Made by a program: the position numbers and the translations under genes. Shown one piece after another: positions 1-7,988 of a DNA stretch of 64,000 nucleotides (positions within the stretch are counted from its first letter, which is position 1; the number at the start of each line of letters is the position of its first letter). The stretch is from contig NZ_JALAMO010000002.1 in assembly GCF_026790065.1 (NCBI RefSeq), positions 1 through 64,000 on the forward strand, read 5' to 3'. The DNA is from Bacillus sp. N13C7 (GTDB taxonomy: Bacteria; Bacillota; Bacilli; Bacillales; Bacillaceae). The notes under the pieces are model-generated. The model was not told the origin of the DNA, made no database searches, and saw only the letters and a program-made list of their open reading frames with translations.

Positions 1-65
1 TTCAAACTTGAAGGTGTTTTTATTTGTCTCATCTTATGGGGGCAGTCCCTGCAAGCGGTGCTCTT

Positions 66-1427
66 TTATTTTTTAACAAATCCAATCAAAATGGAGATCA
101 TCGGCGATATATAAAGGAAAAACGTAAACGGAATATAGTCTATGACGGGAACACCGAGTGCGCTCGCCATAAAAGCGCCGCTGACGCCCCAAGGGATTAA
201 CGGGTTAATCAATGTTCCGCCATCCTCTAATGATCTTGTCAGAAATTTTCGCGGGATGTTTTGTTGGTCGTATAAGGATTTATATGATTGTCCCGGTATT
301 AATATTGATAAATACTGTTCGCCGGTTGCCAAATTGACGCCGATGCTTGAGCCGACAGTTGCTGCAACGAGACGGCCTTTTGAGCGGATGCCTTTCATGA
401 CGCCTTCCAATAGTGCTGAAATCAATCCGATTTTCTCCATCAATCCGCCGAGTGCAAAAGCAATCATAATGAGAGAGACAGAGCCCATCATAGATTGCAG
501 ACCGCCTCTGTTGATGATTTTTGCTGCCGCCTCATTATCTGTTTCGAATGTTGTGCCATTTTGTAAAGCTGTCATAAATGCCTGAAGGCTGCTGTCAGGT
601 ACAAAAATAGCAGTCAACATTCCCGAGGAAATAATTCCGATAGTCAGAACGGGAATCACGGACACACGCTTAATTGCCAGCAAAACGACTAAGAGCGGGG
701 AAAGAAGGGCCCACGGTGTCACGTTTGCGGCATCCTTTATGCCGGTTATGACACGTTGGATATCATCAGTTGAAGCGGCATCAGCTGACACAGATAAACC
801 AAGAAAGTAAAACAGAACGACGGTGATGAGCAAAGCCGGAATGGTAGTGCCCATCATATGGCGAATGTGTTCAAAGATCGGTATTTCGCCTATGCCGGCG
901 GCAAAATTGGTGGTGTCTGACATCGGAGACATTTTATCACCAAAACAAGCGCCGCATATGACTGCGCCCGCCGTCCATTCAAGCGGAACGCCGGCCGCGC
1001 TCGCCACGCCGATCAGCGCTACCCCGATCGTGCTCACAGTAGTCAGGCTTGAGCCGACAAGTGTGCTGATGATCATGCATGAAAACAAAGCTGTCAAAAG
1101 GAGGTGGCTTGGTTCAATAAAGGACAGAGCATAAACTGTCACGGACGGTATTGCGCCGCTGTACATCCAAGCGCCGATTAAGATGCCGATCAGCGCCAGA
1201 ACGATAATCGGCTGTACGCCGTTTTTGATTCCATCAACAATCCCCTTTTCTAGGCTCTTCCAGGAAAAACCGAACCATAAACCGGCTGCTGAAAGCATGA
1301 CAACACATAGAAACAGCGGGATATGCGGTTCTGTATGAAGAAAGAATAAGCAAGAAATAATGATGCCTAACATGAATATAAATAAACCGACGGCTAACGG
1401 AAACGTCAGCTTTTTTTGAGATTCCAA
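66..1427 (-). CDS. nhaC: Na+/H+ antiporter NhaC
   Basis: Integral membrane antiporter expected to exchange Na+ for H+ across the cytoplasmic membrane. The 453-residue product has about 11-12 hydrophobic segments and the NhaC-family stretch around CGACFGDKMSPMSDTTN, near the middle of the protein. I place the start at a TTG (codon complement ending at 1427) because GGGGTG lies five bases upstream and gives the usual family length. An upstream in-frame GTG at 1472 sits at the expected transcription start of an extended -10 promoter (1479-1487), so it is unlikely to be used. nhaX lies upstream on the same strand. Function is by homology. Confidence 0.9.
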   Translation of the reverse strand: MESQKKLTFPLAVGLFIFMLGIIISCLFFLHTEPHIPLFLCVVMLSAAGLWFGFSWKSLEKGIVDGIKNGVQPIIVLALIGILIGAWMYSGAIPSVTVYALSFIEPSHLLLTALFSCMIISTLVGSSLTTVSTIGVALIGVASAAGVPLEWTAGAVICGACFGDKMSPMSDTTNFAAGIGEIPIFEHIRHMMGTTIPALLITVVLFYFLGLSVSADAASTDDIQRVITGIKDAANVTPWALLSPLLVVLLAIKRVSVIPVLTIGIISSGMLTAIFVPDSSLQAFMTALQNGTTFETDNEAAAKIINRGGLQSMMGSVSLIMIAFALGGLMEKIGLISALLEGVMKGIRSKGRLVAATVGSSIGVNLATGEQYLSILIPGQSYKSLYDQQNIPRKFLTRSLEDGGTLINPLIPWGVSGAFMASALGVPVIDYIPFTFFLYISPMISILIGFVKK

Positions 1428-1478
1428 AATAACACCCCGTATTTTCTTTAATGCTTTTGTGCTTTTGGGCACGAAAGC

Positions 1479-1487
1479 ATTATAACA
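1479..1487 (-). promoter_or_regulatory. extended -10 promoter of nhaC
   Basis: Read on the minus strand this is TGT-TATAAT, a perfect extended -10 element. No good -35 lies 17 bases upstream. Transcription would start around 1472, about 45 bases ahead of the TTG start of nhaC, separating it from nhaX. Confidence 0.5.
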
Positions 1488-1551
1488 GAAAAAAACGAAA
1501 ATCTATGTTTTTTCACAATTATGAATATAAAAAAGCGAGCACAGGGCGTGC

Positions 1552-2052
1552 TCACTTTACGATCAGAACGGGTATATCTGATTTTGCTGAAAGTTTTTCG
1601 CTCACACTTCCAAATAGCAGCTTTTTCAGCCTGTTTTGGTCTCTGGTTCCAGTTACGATCAAATCTGCAGAAATGCGGTTTGCATGCTCGATAATTGATT
1701 CAGCAGGATCGCCTTCTAAAATATCGATATCTCCATCTGCCTGCTGGTCATTCAGCATCATTCTCGCTTCAGCGATGACCTCTTCTGTACGGTCTTCGTA
1801 GATCATTGGCTCAGGTGAGGCAACATCAGATATCAGCGGCTCGGGAACACTTGTCATGCCTCCGCCAATATAGCTTGCCCCGGCTGCGGGCCTCGGCGGG
1901 TCGATGATGGTCTGATTGTCTTTCATATCATGTGAATGGGCGACGGTAATGGCGGCATTTACGGTATTAGCAAGGTCAATGGCTGTCTGAAGCGCTTTCT
2001 TGCTATTTTCACTTCCGTCAAACGCAACGATGATACGGTCAGCATGAAACAT
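1552..2052 (-). CDS. nhaX: universal stress protein, UspA family (NhaX)
   Basis: Cytoplasmic UspA-type protein of 166 residues. The N-terminal strand (ADRIIVAFDGSENSKKA) and the C-terminal nucleotide-binding motif region (DLIVTGTRDQNRLKKLLFGS, G-x2-G-x9-G(S/T) type) are both visible, so ATP binding is likely. A proline- and glycine-rich insertion at roughly residues 55-90 is a feature of this member. The start is one of two adjacent ATGs (2052 or 2055) just after AGGGTGAGA; a longer frame upstream has no ribosome site. It lies directly upstream of nhaC on the same strand, which fits its name, but a functional link to Na+ transport is inferred only from position. Confidence 0.85.
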   Translation of the reverse strand: MFHADRIIVAFDGSENSKKALQTAIDLANTVNAAITVAHSHDMKDNQTIIDPPRPAAGASYIGGGMTSVPEPLISDVASPEPMIYEDRTEEVIAEARMMLNDQQADGDIDILEGDPAESIIEHANRISADLIVTGTRDQNRLKKLLFGSVSEKLSAKSDIPVLIVK

Positions 2053-2131
2053 CATTCTCACCCTCTCAAAACGTCTTACAACACCATACCCGGATTTAAG
2101 CACAATTAACCTTTTCCTATTCAAGTAATGA

Positions 2132-2160
2132 TTGACAAAAAAAGGTTTTGTTTATATGAT
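2132..2160 (+). promoter_or_regulatory. sigma-A promoter of the bmr leader/operon
   Basis: TTGACA at 2132-2137 and TATGAT at 2155-2160 with an exact 17-base spacer. The predicted start near 2167 lies about 30 bases before the leader ORF at 2199. This is one of the strongest consensus promoters in the window, consistent with constant transcription that is then controlled by the downstream attenuator. Confidence 0.85.
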
Positions 2161-2198
2161 GAAAAAAAGATGAAATCAGAACGGAAGGAGGGTTTGCT

Positions 2199-2342
2199 AT
2201 GCCAAGGAATTTGCGTGTTTATCAAACAGTTTCATATTGGCGCGGCAATCCCTATGTTCTGTTTAATTGAACGGTTTATTGGCCTAGCCGCGCGCTGAAA
2301 AGCGCTGTGCATATCATTTGGATAAAAAAGGCATGGAGCTGA
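2199..2342 (+). CDS. bmrB: bmr leader peptide (BmrB-like), with in-frame UGA
   Basis: Small ORF between the promoter at 2132-2160 and the terminator at 2326-2360, with a very strong ribosome site (AAGGAGGG, 6-7 bases before the ATG). It codes for 23 residues rich in aromatic residues, ending ..NPYVLFN, then a TGA at 2268-2270. The same frame continues for 23 more codons (TVYWPSRALK...KKAWS) and stops at 2340-2342, inside the loop of the terminator hairpin. In B. subtilis the bmrB ORF upstream of bmrCD is a regulatory leader for antibiotic-induced expression. The position matches, but the annotated 168 peptide is longer than 23 residues as I recall. The in-frame UGA is therefore odd: a mutation, read-through, or sequence error. 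Confidence 0.6.
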
Positions 2343-2360
2343 CGCTTCATGCCTTTTTTA
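2326..2360 (+). terminator. attenuator terminator upstream of bmrCD
   Basis: GGCATG-g-AGC (2330-2339) pairs with GCT-t-CATGCC (2344-2353) around a TGAC loop, flanked by A-run and T-run. It lies about 140 bases before bmrC and after a strong promoter, so most transcripts would stop here unless the leader is read differently. Upstream alternative stems exist: 2240-2246 with 2287-2293 (GCGCGGC/GCCGCGC) and 2292-2296 with 2301-2305. Confidence 0.8.
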
Positions 2361-2388
2361 TATACAAAATTGAAGGAAAGACAGGTGT

Positions 2389-2484
2389 ATGGGATGTGAA
2401 GACAAATACAGAGGCGAGGGCAGCTCACGTCAAACTGAACGAAAAAAGCAGCAAGGAAAAAATAGAAGGCGGCTGATGAGATAA
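2389..2484 (+). CDS. possible 31-codon ORF coupled to bmrC
   Basis: Starts ATG at 2389 after a weak AGGTGT and encodes a very basic peptide (MGCEDKYRGEG...NRRRLMR). Its stop codon TAA (2482-2484) overlaps the AAAGGAG ribosome site of bmrC, a layout that would allow translational coupling. I do not recognise the peptide. It may only be untranslated leader. Confidence 0.25.
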   Translation: MGCEDKYRGEGSSRQTERKKQQGKNRRRLMR

Positions 2485-2499
2485 AGGAGATGGGAATCG

Positions 2500-4257
2500 A
2501 TGTTTTCAGTTTTGAAAAAGCTTGGCTGGTTTTTTAAAGCTTACTGGCTGCGCTATACGATTGCGATTGTGCTTTTATTAGGAGTTAATGTCATTGAAAT
2601 GTTTCCGCCCAAGCTCTTGGGGAATGCCATAGATGACATGAAATCAGGGGCATTTAATGCGGAAGGGCTGCTGTTTTATATCGGTATCTTTTTTGTGCTG
2701 ACGGCGGCCGTGTATATCATGTCTTATTTTTGGATGCACCAGCTGTTTGGCGGAGCGAATGTGATGGAGAAAATTCTTCGTACAAAGCTGATGGGGCATC
2801 TGCTGACGATGTCGCCGCCGTTCTATGAAAAAAACCGGACAGGCGATTTAATGGCACGGGGGACGAATGATCTTCAGGCCGTCAGTTTAACGACGGGGTT
2901 TGGCATCTTGACGTTAGTCGACTCCACGATGTTTATGATGACGATCTTTCTGACAATGGGATTTTTAATCAGCTGGAAGCTGACCTTTGCCGCCATTATC
3001 CCGCTCCCTATTATGGCGATTGCAATCAGCCTATACGGAAGTAAAATTCATGAGCGGTTCACGGAGGCCCAAAATGCGTTTGGGGCGCTGAATGACAGGG
3101 TGCTTGAATCCGTTTCAGGCGTGCGGGTGATTCGCGCATATGTGCAGGAAACAAACGATGTTCGCCGATTTCATGAAATGACCGCAGATGTTTACCGGAA
3201 AAACATGAAAGTGGCATTTATTGATTCGCTGTTTGAGCCGACGGTGAAGCTGCTTGTCGGCGCCAGTTATCTGATCGGACTTGGCTATGGAGCATTTCTT
3301 GTATTCCGGAACGAGCTGACAATTGGCGAGCTTGTGTCCTTTAACGTTTATCTCGGCATGATGATTTGGCCGATGTTTGCAATCGGTGAACTTATTAATG
3401 TGATGCAGCGAGGTAATGCGTCATTAGATCGGGTAAATGAAACCCTTTCTTATGAGCCGGACGTGACAGATCCAAAGCAGCCCGCTGAACTGAAAGAGCC
3501 AGGAGATATCGTTTTCAGCAATGTCTGCTTTACATATCCAAGCTCAACAAGTAGCAATATTCACGATATTTCGTTTACGGTGCGAAAAGGGCAGACTGTT
3601 GGGATTGCCGGTAAAACAGGGAGCGGGAAAACGACGATTATCAAGCAGCTCTTGCGCCAGTACCCTCCCGGTGAAGGGAGCATCACATTCTCAGGCGTGC
3701 CGATTGAGCAGATCCCTCTTGATCGGCTCCGCGGGTGGATCGGATATGTGCCGCAGGATCATTTGCTGTTTTCACGAACGGTAAAAGAAAATATCTTATA
3801 CGGAAAACAGGATGCAAGTGATGAAGAGGTTCAGCAAGCTATTGCCGATGCACATTTTGAAACCGATTTACACATGCTTCCGTCCGGCCTGGAGACAATG
3901 GTCGGCGAAAAAGGCGTGGCGCTGTCCGGCGGGCAAAAACAAAGAATCTCGATTGCGAGAGCACTTATGGCGAATCCGGAGATTTTGATTCTGGATGATT
4001 CGCTTTCTGCCGTAGATGCTAAAACAGAGGCGGCGATTATCAGCAATATCAGAGAAAACCGCAAAGGAAAAACGACTTTTATTTTGACGCACCGTTTATC
4101 CGCGGTAGAGCATGCTGACCTGGTCCTTGTGATGGACGGCGGCGTGATTTCGGAGAGAGGCACGCATCAAGAGCTGCTGGCCAATAATGGGTGGTATCGG
4201 GAACAATATGAAAGACAGCAGCTGTTCACTGAGGAGGAAAGGGGAGCAGGCGCATGA
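2500..4257 (+). CDS. bmrC: multidrug ABC exporter subunit BmrC
   Basis: Half-transporter of 585 residues: six transmembrane helices in the first ~310 residues, then a nucleotide-binding domain. Walker A GKTGSGKTT is near residue 370, signature LSGGQKQR near 476, and Walker B ILILDD ends at D500. The usual catalytic Glu is Asp (D500), so the ATP site built on the BmrC Walker motifs is degenerate, typical of heterodimeric exporters. It pairs with BmrD, whose ATG overlaps the BmrC stop (ATGA at 4254-4257). Ribosome site AAAGGAG precedes the ATG. The complex exports drugs and dyes from the membrane. Expression should be controlled by the leader and attenuator at 2199-2360. Confidence 0.95.
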   Translation: MFSVLKKLGWFFKAYWLRYTIAIVLLLGVNVIEMFPPKLLGNAIDDMKSGAFNAEGLLFYIGIFFVLTAAVYIMSYFWMHQLFGGANVMEKILRTKLMGHLLTMSPPFYEKNRTGDLMARGTNDLQAVSLTTGFGILTLVDSTMFMMTIFLTMGFLISWKLTFAAIIPLPIMAIAISLYGSKIHERFTEAQNAFGALNDRVLESVSGVRVIRAYVQETNDVRRFHEMTADVYRKNMKVAFIDSLFEPTVKLLVGASYLIGLGYGAFLVFRNELTIGELVSFNVYLGMMIWPMFAIGELINVMQRGNASLDRVNETLSYEPDVTDPKQPAELKEPGDIVFSNVCFTYPSSTSSNIHDISFTVRKGQTVGIAGKTGSGKTTIIKQLLRQYPPGEGSITFSGVPIEQIPLDRLRGWIGYVPQDHLLFSRTVKENILYGKQDASDEEVQQAIADAHFETDLHMLPSGLETMVGEKGVALSGGQKQRISIARALMANPEILILDDSLSAVDAKTEAAIISNIRENRKGKTTFILTHRLSAVEHADLVLVMDGGVISERGTHQELLANNGWYREQYERQQLFTEEERGAGA

Positions 4258-6272
4258 AAACAGGAAAAACGTTATGGAGATACGCACTCCTTTATCGAAA
4301 ATTGCTGATCACAGCCGTCCTATTGCTGGCAATCGCTGTCGGGGCAGAACTGACCGGACCGTTTATCGGCAAAAAAATGATTGACGATCATATCCTCGGC
4401 ATTGAGAAAACATGGTATGAAGCGGAAAAAGATAAAAACGCCGTTCAGTTTCACGGCACTTCATACGTCAGAGAGGACCGGATGCAGGGCCCTGTTTCTA
4501 AAGAAAAAGAAGCGCATATTTATCAAGTGGGAATGGCGTTTTATTTTGTTGATCAGGCGGTCAGTTTTGATGGGAACAGAACGTTTTCTGACGGAAAGCT
4601 GACGATTACAAACGGAGACGAGAGCCGGACATATGAAGCCGAAAAGCTGACAAAGCAGGAGCTTTTCCAGTTCTATCAGCCGGAAATAAAGGGAATGGTG
4701 TTTCTGATCTGCTTGTATGGGGGCTTGCTTGTTTTTTCGGTATTCTTTCAATACGGACAGCATTATTTGCTGCAGATGAGCGCCAATCGCATTATCCAAA
4801 AGATGAGGCAGGACGTGTTTTCGCACATACAGAAAATGCCGATTCGTTATTTTGACAACCTTCCGGCCGGTAAAGTGGTTGCGCGGATTACCAACGATAC
4901 GGAGGCCATCAGGGATTTATATGTCACAGTGCTGTCAACATTTGTGACAAGCGGAATCTATATGATTGGGATATTCACGGCTTTGTTTCTGCTGGATGTT
5001 AAGCTCGCGTTAGTGTGTCTGGCAATTGTGCCGATTATCTGGCTGTGGTCGGTCATATACCGAAAATACGCGTCATATTACAATCAAAAAATCCGCTCAA
5101 TCAATAGTGGCATTAACGCAAAAATGAATGAGTCCATTCAAGGCATGACGATTATTCAGGCTTTCCGTCATCAAAAAGAAACGATGAGAGAATTTGAGGA
5201 ATTAAATGAATCACATTTTTATTTTCAAAACAGGATGCTGAATTTAAACTCCTTAATGTCCCATAATCTTGTCAATGTGATCCGAAACCTTGCGTTTGTC
5301 AGTTTGATCTGGCATTTTGGCGGTGCAAGCCTGAATACGGCCGGAATGGTTTCCATCGGTGTGCTGTACGCGTTTGTCGACTATTTAAACCGGTTATTTC
5401 AGCCGATTACAGGCATCGTCAATCAGTTTTCAAAGCTGGAGCTTGCACGGGTCTCTGCCGGACGCGTTTTCGAACTCCTTGAAGAAAAGGATACGGAAGA
5501 AGCGGGTGAACCGGCGAAGGAGCGCGCGCTGGGGCGGGTGGAATTTCGTGATGTGTCATTTGCCTATCAAGATGGTGAAGAGGTATTAAAACATATTTCC
5601 TTTACCGCGCAAAAAGGCGAGACCATAGCGCTCGTCGGCCATACCGGATCTGGAAAAAGCTCGATTTTAAATCTCTTGTTTCGTTTTTATGACGCGCAAA
5701 AAGGGGATATTCTGATTGATGGGAAGAGCATTTACAACATGTCAAGGCAGGAACTCAGATCCCAAATGGGCATTGTGCTTCAGGACCCATACTTATTCTC
5801 GGGCACAATCGGTTCAAACGTCAGTCTGAATGACGAACGAATGACTGAGGAAGATATCAAAAAAGCACTGGAGCAAGTTGGTGCCGATCCGCTTCTGAAA
5901 AAGCTTCCGAAAGGCATAAATGAACCCGTGATTGAAAAAGGCAGCACGCTGTCTTCCGGAGAGCGGCAGTTAATTTCTTTCGCCAGAGCTTTGGCGTTTG
6001 ATCCCGCCATTTTGATTTTAGATGAAGCAACAGCACATATTGATACAGAGACAGAGGCCGTGATCCAGCAGGCGCTCGATGTCGTGAAACAAGGACGCAC
6101 CACCTTCGTCATCGCCCATCGGCTCTCAACAATCAGAAACGCAGATCAGATTTTGGTCCTCGATAAAGGAGAAATTGTAGAAAGAGGGAATCATGAGGAG
6201 CTAATGGCGGTTAGAGGCCAATATTATCAAATGTATGAACTGCAAAAGGGCCAGAAACATTCCATTGCATAA
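4254..6272 (+). CDS. bmrD: multidrug ABC exporter subunit BmrD
   Basis: Partner half-transporter, 672 residues. After the first helix (about residues 15-37) comes an unusually long extracytoplasmic insertion (about residues 45-140, charged and hydrophilic), then the remaining helices and the nucleotide-binding domain. Walker A GHTGSGKSS is near residue 465, Walker B ILILDEA has the catalytic Glu at residue 591, and the H-loop IAHRLS follows. The signature is the degenerate LSSGERQ instead of LSGGQ. BmrD therefore contributes the catalytic Walker B of the active site and the defective signature of the inactive site. It is translationally coupled to bmrC and followed by a strong terminator. Confidence 0.95.
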   Translation: MKTGKTLWRYALLYRKLLITAVLLLAIAVGAELTGPFIGKKMIDDHILGIEKTWYEAEKDKNAVQFHGTSYVREDRMQGPVSKEKEAHIYQVGMAFYFVDQAVSFDGNRTFSDGKLTITNGDESRTYEAEKLTKQELFQFYQPEIKGMVFLICLYGGLLVFSVFFQYGQHYLLQMSANRIIQKMRQDVFSHIQKMPIRYFDNLPAGKVVARITNDTEAIRDLYVTVLSTFVTSGIYMIGIFTALFLLDVKLALVCLAIVPIIWLWSVIYRKYASYYNQKIRSINSGINAKMNESIQGMTIIQAFRHQKETMREFEELNESHFYFQNRMLNLNSLMSHNLVNVIRNLAFVSLIWHFGGASLNTAGMVSIGVLYAFVDYLNRLFQPITGIVNQFSKLELARVSAGRVFELLEEKDTEEAGEPAKERALGRVEFRDVSFAYQDGEEVLKHISFTAQKGETIALVGHTGSGKSSILNLLFRFYDAQKGDILIDGKSIYNMSRQELRSQMGIVLQDPYLFSGTIGSNVSLNDERMTEEDIKKALEQVGADPLLKKLPKGINEPVIEKGSTLSSGERQLISFARALAFDPAILILDEATAHIDTETEAVIQQALDVVKQGRTTFVIAHRLSTIRNADQILVLDKGEIVERGNHEELMAVRGQYYQMYELQKGQKHSIA

Positions 6273-6278
6273 AGCACA

Positions 6279-6312
6279 AAAACCCAAAACAATCGTGTTT
6301 TGGGTTTTTTGT
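6279..6312 (+). terminator. terminator of bmrCD
   Basis: Fourteen-base stem, AAAAACCCAAAACA (6279-6292) with its complement at 6297-6310, tetraloop ATCG, then T residues. Confidence 0.85.
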
Positions 6313-6322
6313 TTTTATGTAG

Positions 6323-6946
6323 TTAATAAGCCAGTCCCACACGGTATCCGGCATACTCTCCTGTAACGAGCTCACGATATAGAAAATCAGCAGTATCGCC
6401 GACCGAAATCCTTGTGCCGCCCTCAGGCAAAACGCTACGCTCGGTTCGATAAACGCCGGTTGCTGTTCCGTCCGGAAGGTAAGTGGGACAGATAATTGTC
6501 CAGTCTAACGAGGATTCTTTAAGCATTTCGTATACTTTTGCGTGCTCTTTGGCGGCGCGGGTCAGCTTTCGTTTCGATTCATTTGTTTCAAACCGGTATT
6601 TTCCTGGTTCATATCGGGAATCAAGAATGCCTGCGGTACCGATCGTAATCAGCCGTTTCATATCCTGTTCCCGCATAGTGGCGAGAATGTGTGTCATAGC
6701 TGTTGACAGGGTATCATCACCATCCGTGCCGAGACAGCTGATCACGATTTGAGCATCCTTCATCACGTTTTTTACATCTTCCCGGCAGCGTGCGTTCCCC
6801 GTAACGATTCGGTCTTTTGGAAGGGGAAGCTCAGTAGGTTGAGATCTGACCAGAGCATATATGTCAAATTGTTCATCTGCGGCAGCTTGTTTTAAAAAAG
6901 CTTGTCCGACGCGGCCGCTGGCTCCAAATAAAGCGATTTTCATCAA
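6323..6946 (-). CDS. yheG: NAD(P)-binding atypical short-chain dehydrogenase YheG
   Basis: Protein of 206-207 residues with an N-terminal Rossmann motif [10 protein letters not shown] (residues 8-17), a second strand ending in ALVRS, and [12 protein letters not shown], typical of the NAD(P)H-binding NmrA-like / atypical SDR group. No Tyr-x3-Lys catalytic pair is obvious. Substrate unknown. Two ATGs in a row start the gene after GAGGAGGG. It is convergent with bmrD. A paralogue-like fold recurs at yhfK (57380). Confidence 0.85.
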   Translation of the reverse strand: MMKIALFGASGRVGQAFLKQAAADEQFDIYALVRSQPTELPLPKDRIVTGNARCREDVKNVMKDAQIVISCLGTDGDDTLSTAMTHILATMREQDMKRLITIGTAGILDSRYEPGKYRFETNESKRKLTRAAKEHAKVYEMLKESSLDWTIICPTYLPDGTATGVYRTERSVLPEGGTRISVGDTADFLYRELVTGEYAGYRVGLAY

Positions 6947-7024
6947 AAACCCTCCTCGCCCTATTATAAAAGGATGTTCTCAATTTGAACAGCGCGGGAA
7001 AGAATACCTGTACAAATAGACAGA

Positions 7025-7102
7025 ATGATGGGAAACATATTCATGAATCATGGATATACTTACGAACTGAACCAGCTCCCAATTCACAAAGGCGATGAAT
7101 GA
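7025..7102 (+). CDS. possible small ORF in the yheG-sspB gap
   Basis: Twenty-five codons, starting MMGNIFMNHGYTYELNQLP, with no convincing ribosome site upstream. A short gene (yheF) is annotated hereabouts in B. subtilis 168, but I cannot confirm that this is it. The rest of the 6947-7160 gap shows nothing else recognisable. Confidence 0.25.
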   Translation: MMGNIFMNHGYTYELNQLPIHKGDE

Positions 7103-7159
7103 CACCCTTATTCCCTCCCTTTTTTTCTAGGATATGTGGAGCAGGAAAAAAGGGTGACA

Positions 7160-7190
7160 AATATAAAGAGAGCGCGGAAACCGCGCCCTC
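7160..7190 (-). terminator. terminator of sspB
   Basis: GAG-a-GCGCGG/CCGCGC-c-CTC stem (7168-7190), followed on the minus strand by CTTTATATTT. Confidence 0.6.
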
Positions 7191-7210
7191 TATAGCCATA
7201 TATTAAGTTG

Positions 7211-7414
7211 TTATTGTACTCTGCCGCCCATTTGCTGTTGAGCGAAAGATACTAAACGTTTTGTGATTTCTCCTCCGACAGAACCGTTAGCGCGGGAAGT
7301 TGTTTCCGCTCCAAGGTTAACGCCGAATTCAGAAGCGATTTCAAGTTTCATTTGATCGATAGCCTGAGCTGCGCCAGGAACTAGTAAGTCATTTGAAGAA
7401 TTTTGGTTAGCCAT
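7211..7414 (-). CDS. sspB: small acid-soluble spore protein SspB (beta-type SASP)
   Basis: DNA-binding alpha/beta-type SASP of 67 residues that saturates spore DNA and protects it in the dormant spore. Both family signatures are present: the germination-protease site region around [10 protein letters not shown], and the C-terminal motif ending [15 protein letters not shown]. The start follows AAAGGAG. It is a single gene with a terminator and a sigma-G-like promoter upstream (7534-7563), separated from the gene by a long structured leader. Confidence 0.97.
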   Translation of the reverse strand: MANQNSSNDLLVPGAAQAIDQMKLEIASEFGVNLGAETTSRANGSVGGEITKRLVSFAQQQMGGRVQ

Positions 7415-7443
7415 GTGTAAAATCTCCTTTTTGTTTAGTGTGG

Positions 7444-7512
7444 TTGGGTTAACTGGAGTTGCACCAGTCTGTGGACCCGTCTCGGGTGTCACTGCCCCTC
7501 GGCGTAACCCAA
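7444..7512 (-). promoter_or_regulatory. structured 5' leader of sspB
   Basis: An eight-base inverted repeat (TTGGGTTA at 7444-7451 and TAACCCAA at 7505-7512) closes a GC-rich segment that itself contains the hairpin ACCC-GAGAC-GGGT. If the sigma-G promoter at 7534-7563 is right, this is part of a leader about 110 bases long ending shortly before the ribosome site. Confidence 0.4.
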
Positions 7513-7533
7513 TGCTTGCCGGCTTGTTACTAG

Positions 7534-7563
7534 TATTATGTTAAAATGCCCGGAAGCTCATGC
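7534..7563 (-). promoter_or_regulatory. sigma-G-type promoter of sspB
   Basis: On the minus strand, GCATGA (-35, fits GnATR) and CATAATA (-10, fits CATACTA) with a 17-base spacer. Sigma-G control is expected for SASP genes. Confidence 0.55.
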
Positions 7564-7600
7564 GGATAATTGAGTGGTAAATCTTGAGAAGCTAAAAAAA

Positions 7601-7623
7601 AGCTTAGCCGTTCAGGCTAAGCT
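7601..7623 (-). terminator. terminator of yheE
   Basis: Perfect nine-base stem, AGCTTAGCC/GGCTAAGCT, with a T-run on the minus strand. It overlaps the yheE stop codon. Confidence 0.8.
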
Positions 7624-7831
7624 AGTCATAAATATGAAAAAGCATCAGTTCATGTATCTCATTTTTAAGAGCAGGCTCGTCAGCGCGGGCGGGAAACAAG
7701 TCTCCCCATTCAATTTCACCGCTTTTATGATAGATGCCTTCATAATGGGTTCCTTTATAATAAAACGAAATGCTCCATCCGGGCAGCTTCTCTTTTTGGA
7801 ACAACGGTTTCCAGCTAAAATGCGAAATCAT
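7622..7831 (-). CDS. yheE: small conserved protein YheE
   Basis: Sixty-nine-residue protein (MISHFSWKPLFQKEKLPGW...) rich in aromatic residues, no signal peptide or membrane segment. The ATG at 7831 is preceded by AAGGAG with nine bases between, so longer frames upstream are not needed. Function unknown. It has its own terminator and stands between the spore genes sspB and yheD. Confidence 0.7.
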   Translation of the reverse strand: MISHFSWKPLFQKEKLPGWSISFYYKGTHYEGIYHKSGEIEWGDLFPARADEPALKNEIHELMLFHIYD

Positions 7832-7988
7832 TACGCCACGCTCCTTAAAATTGATATCCATTGACCTGATACGAACGATTATTTTCATTGTATCACTGTT
7901 TCAGAACATCATTGAAGAGGTCTTTGTGCGGCAGTTTGTCCTAGGTTTGGAAAAAGGTAAGCCCGCTTTATCAAAAAAAGCGGACAGA

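Noticed and set aside
142-585. 147-codon plus-strand frame in nhaC
   Set aside because: Antisense to a conserved membrane transporter with no start signals.
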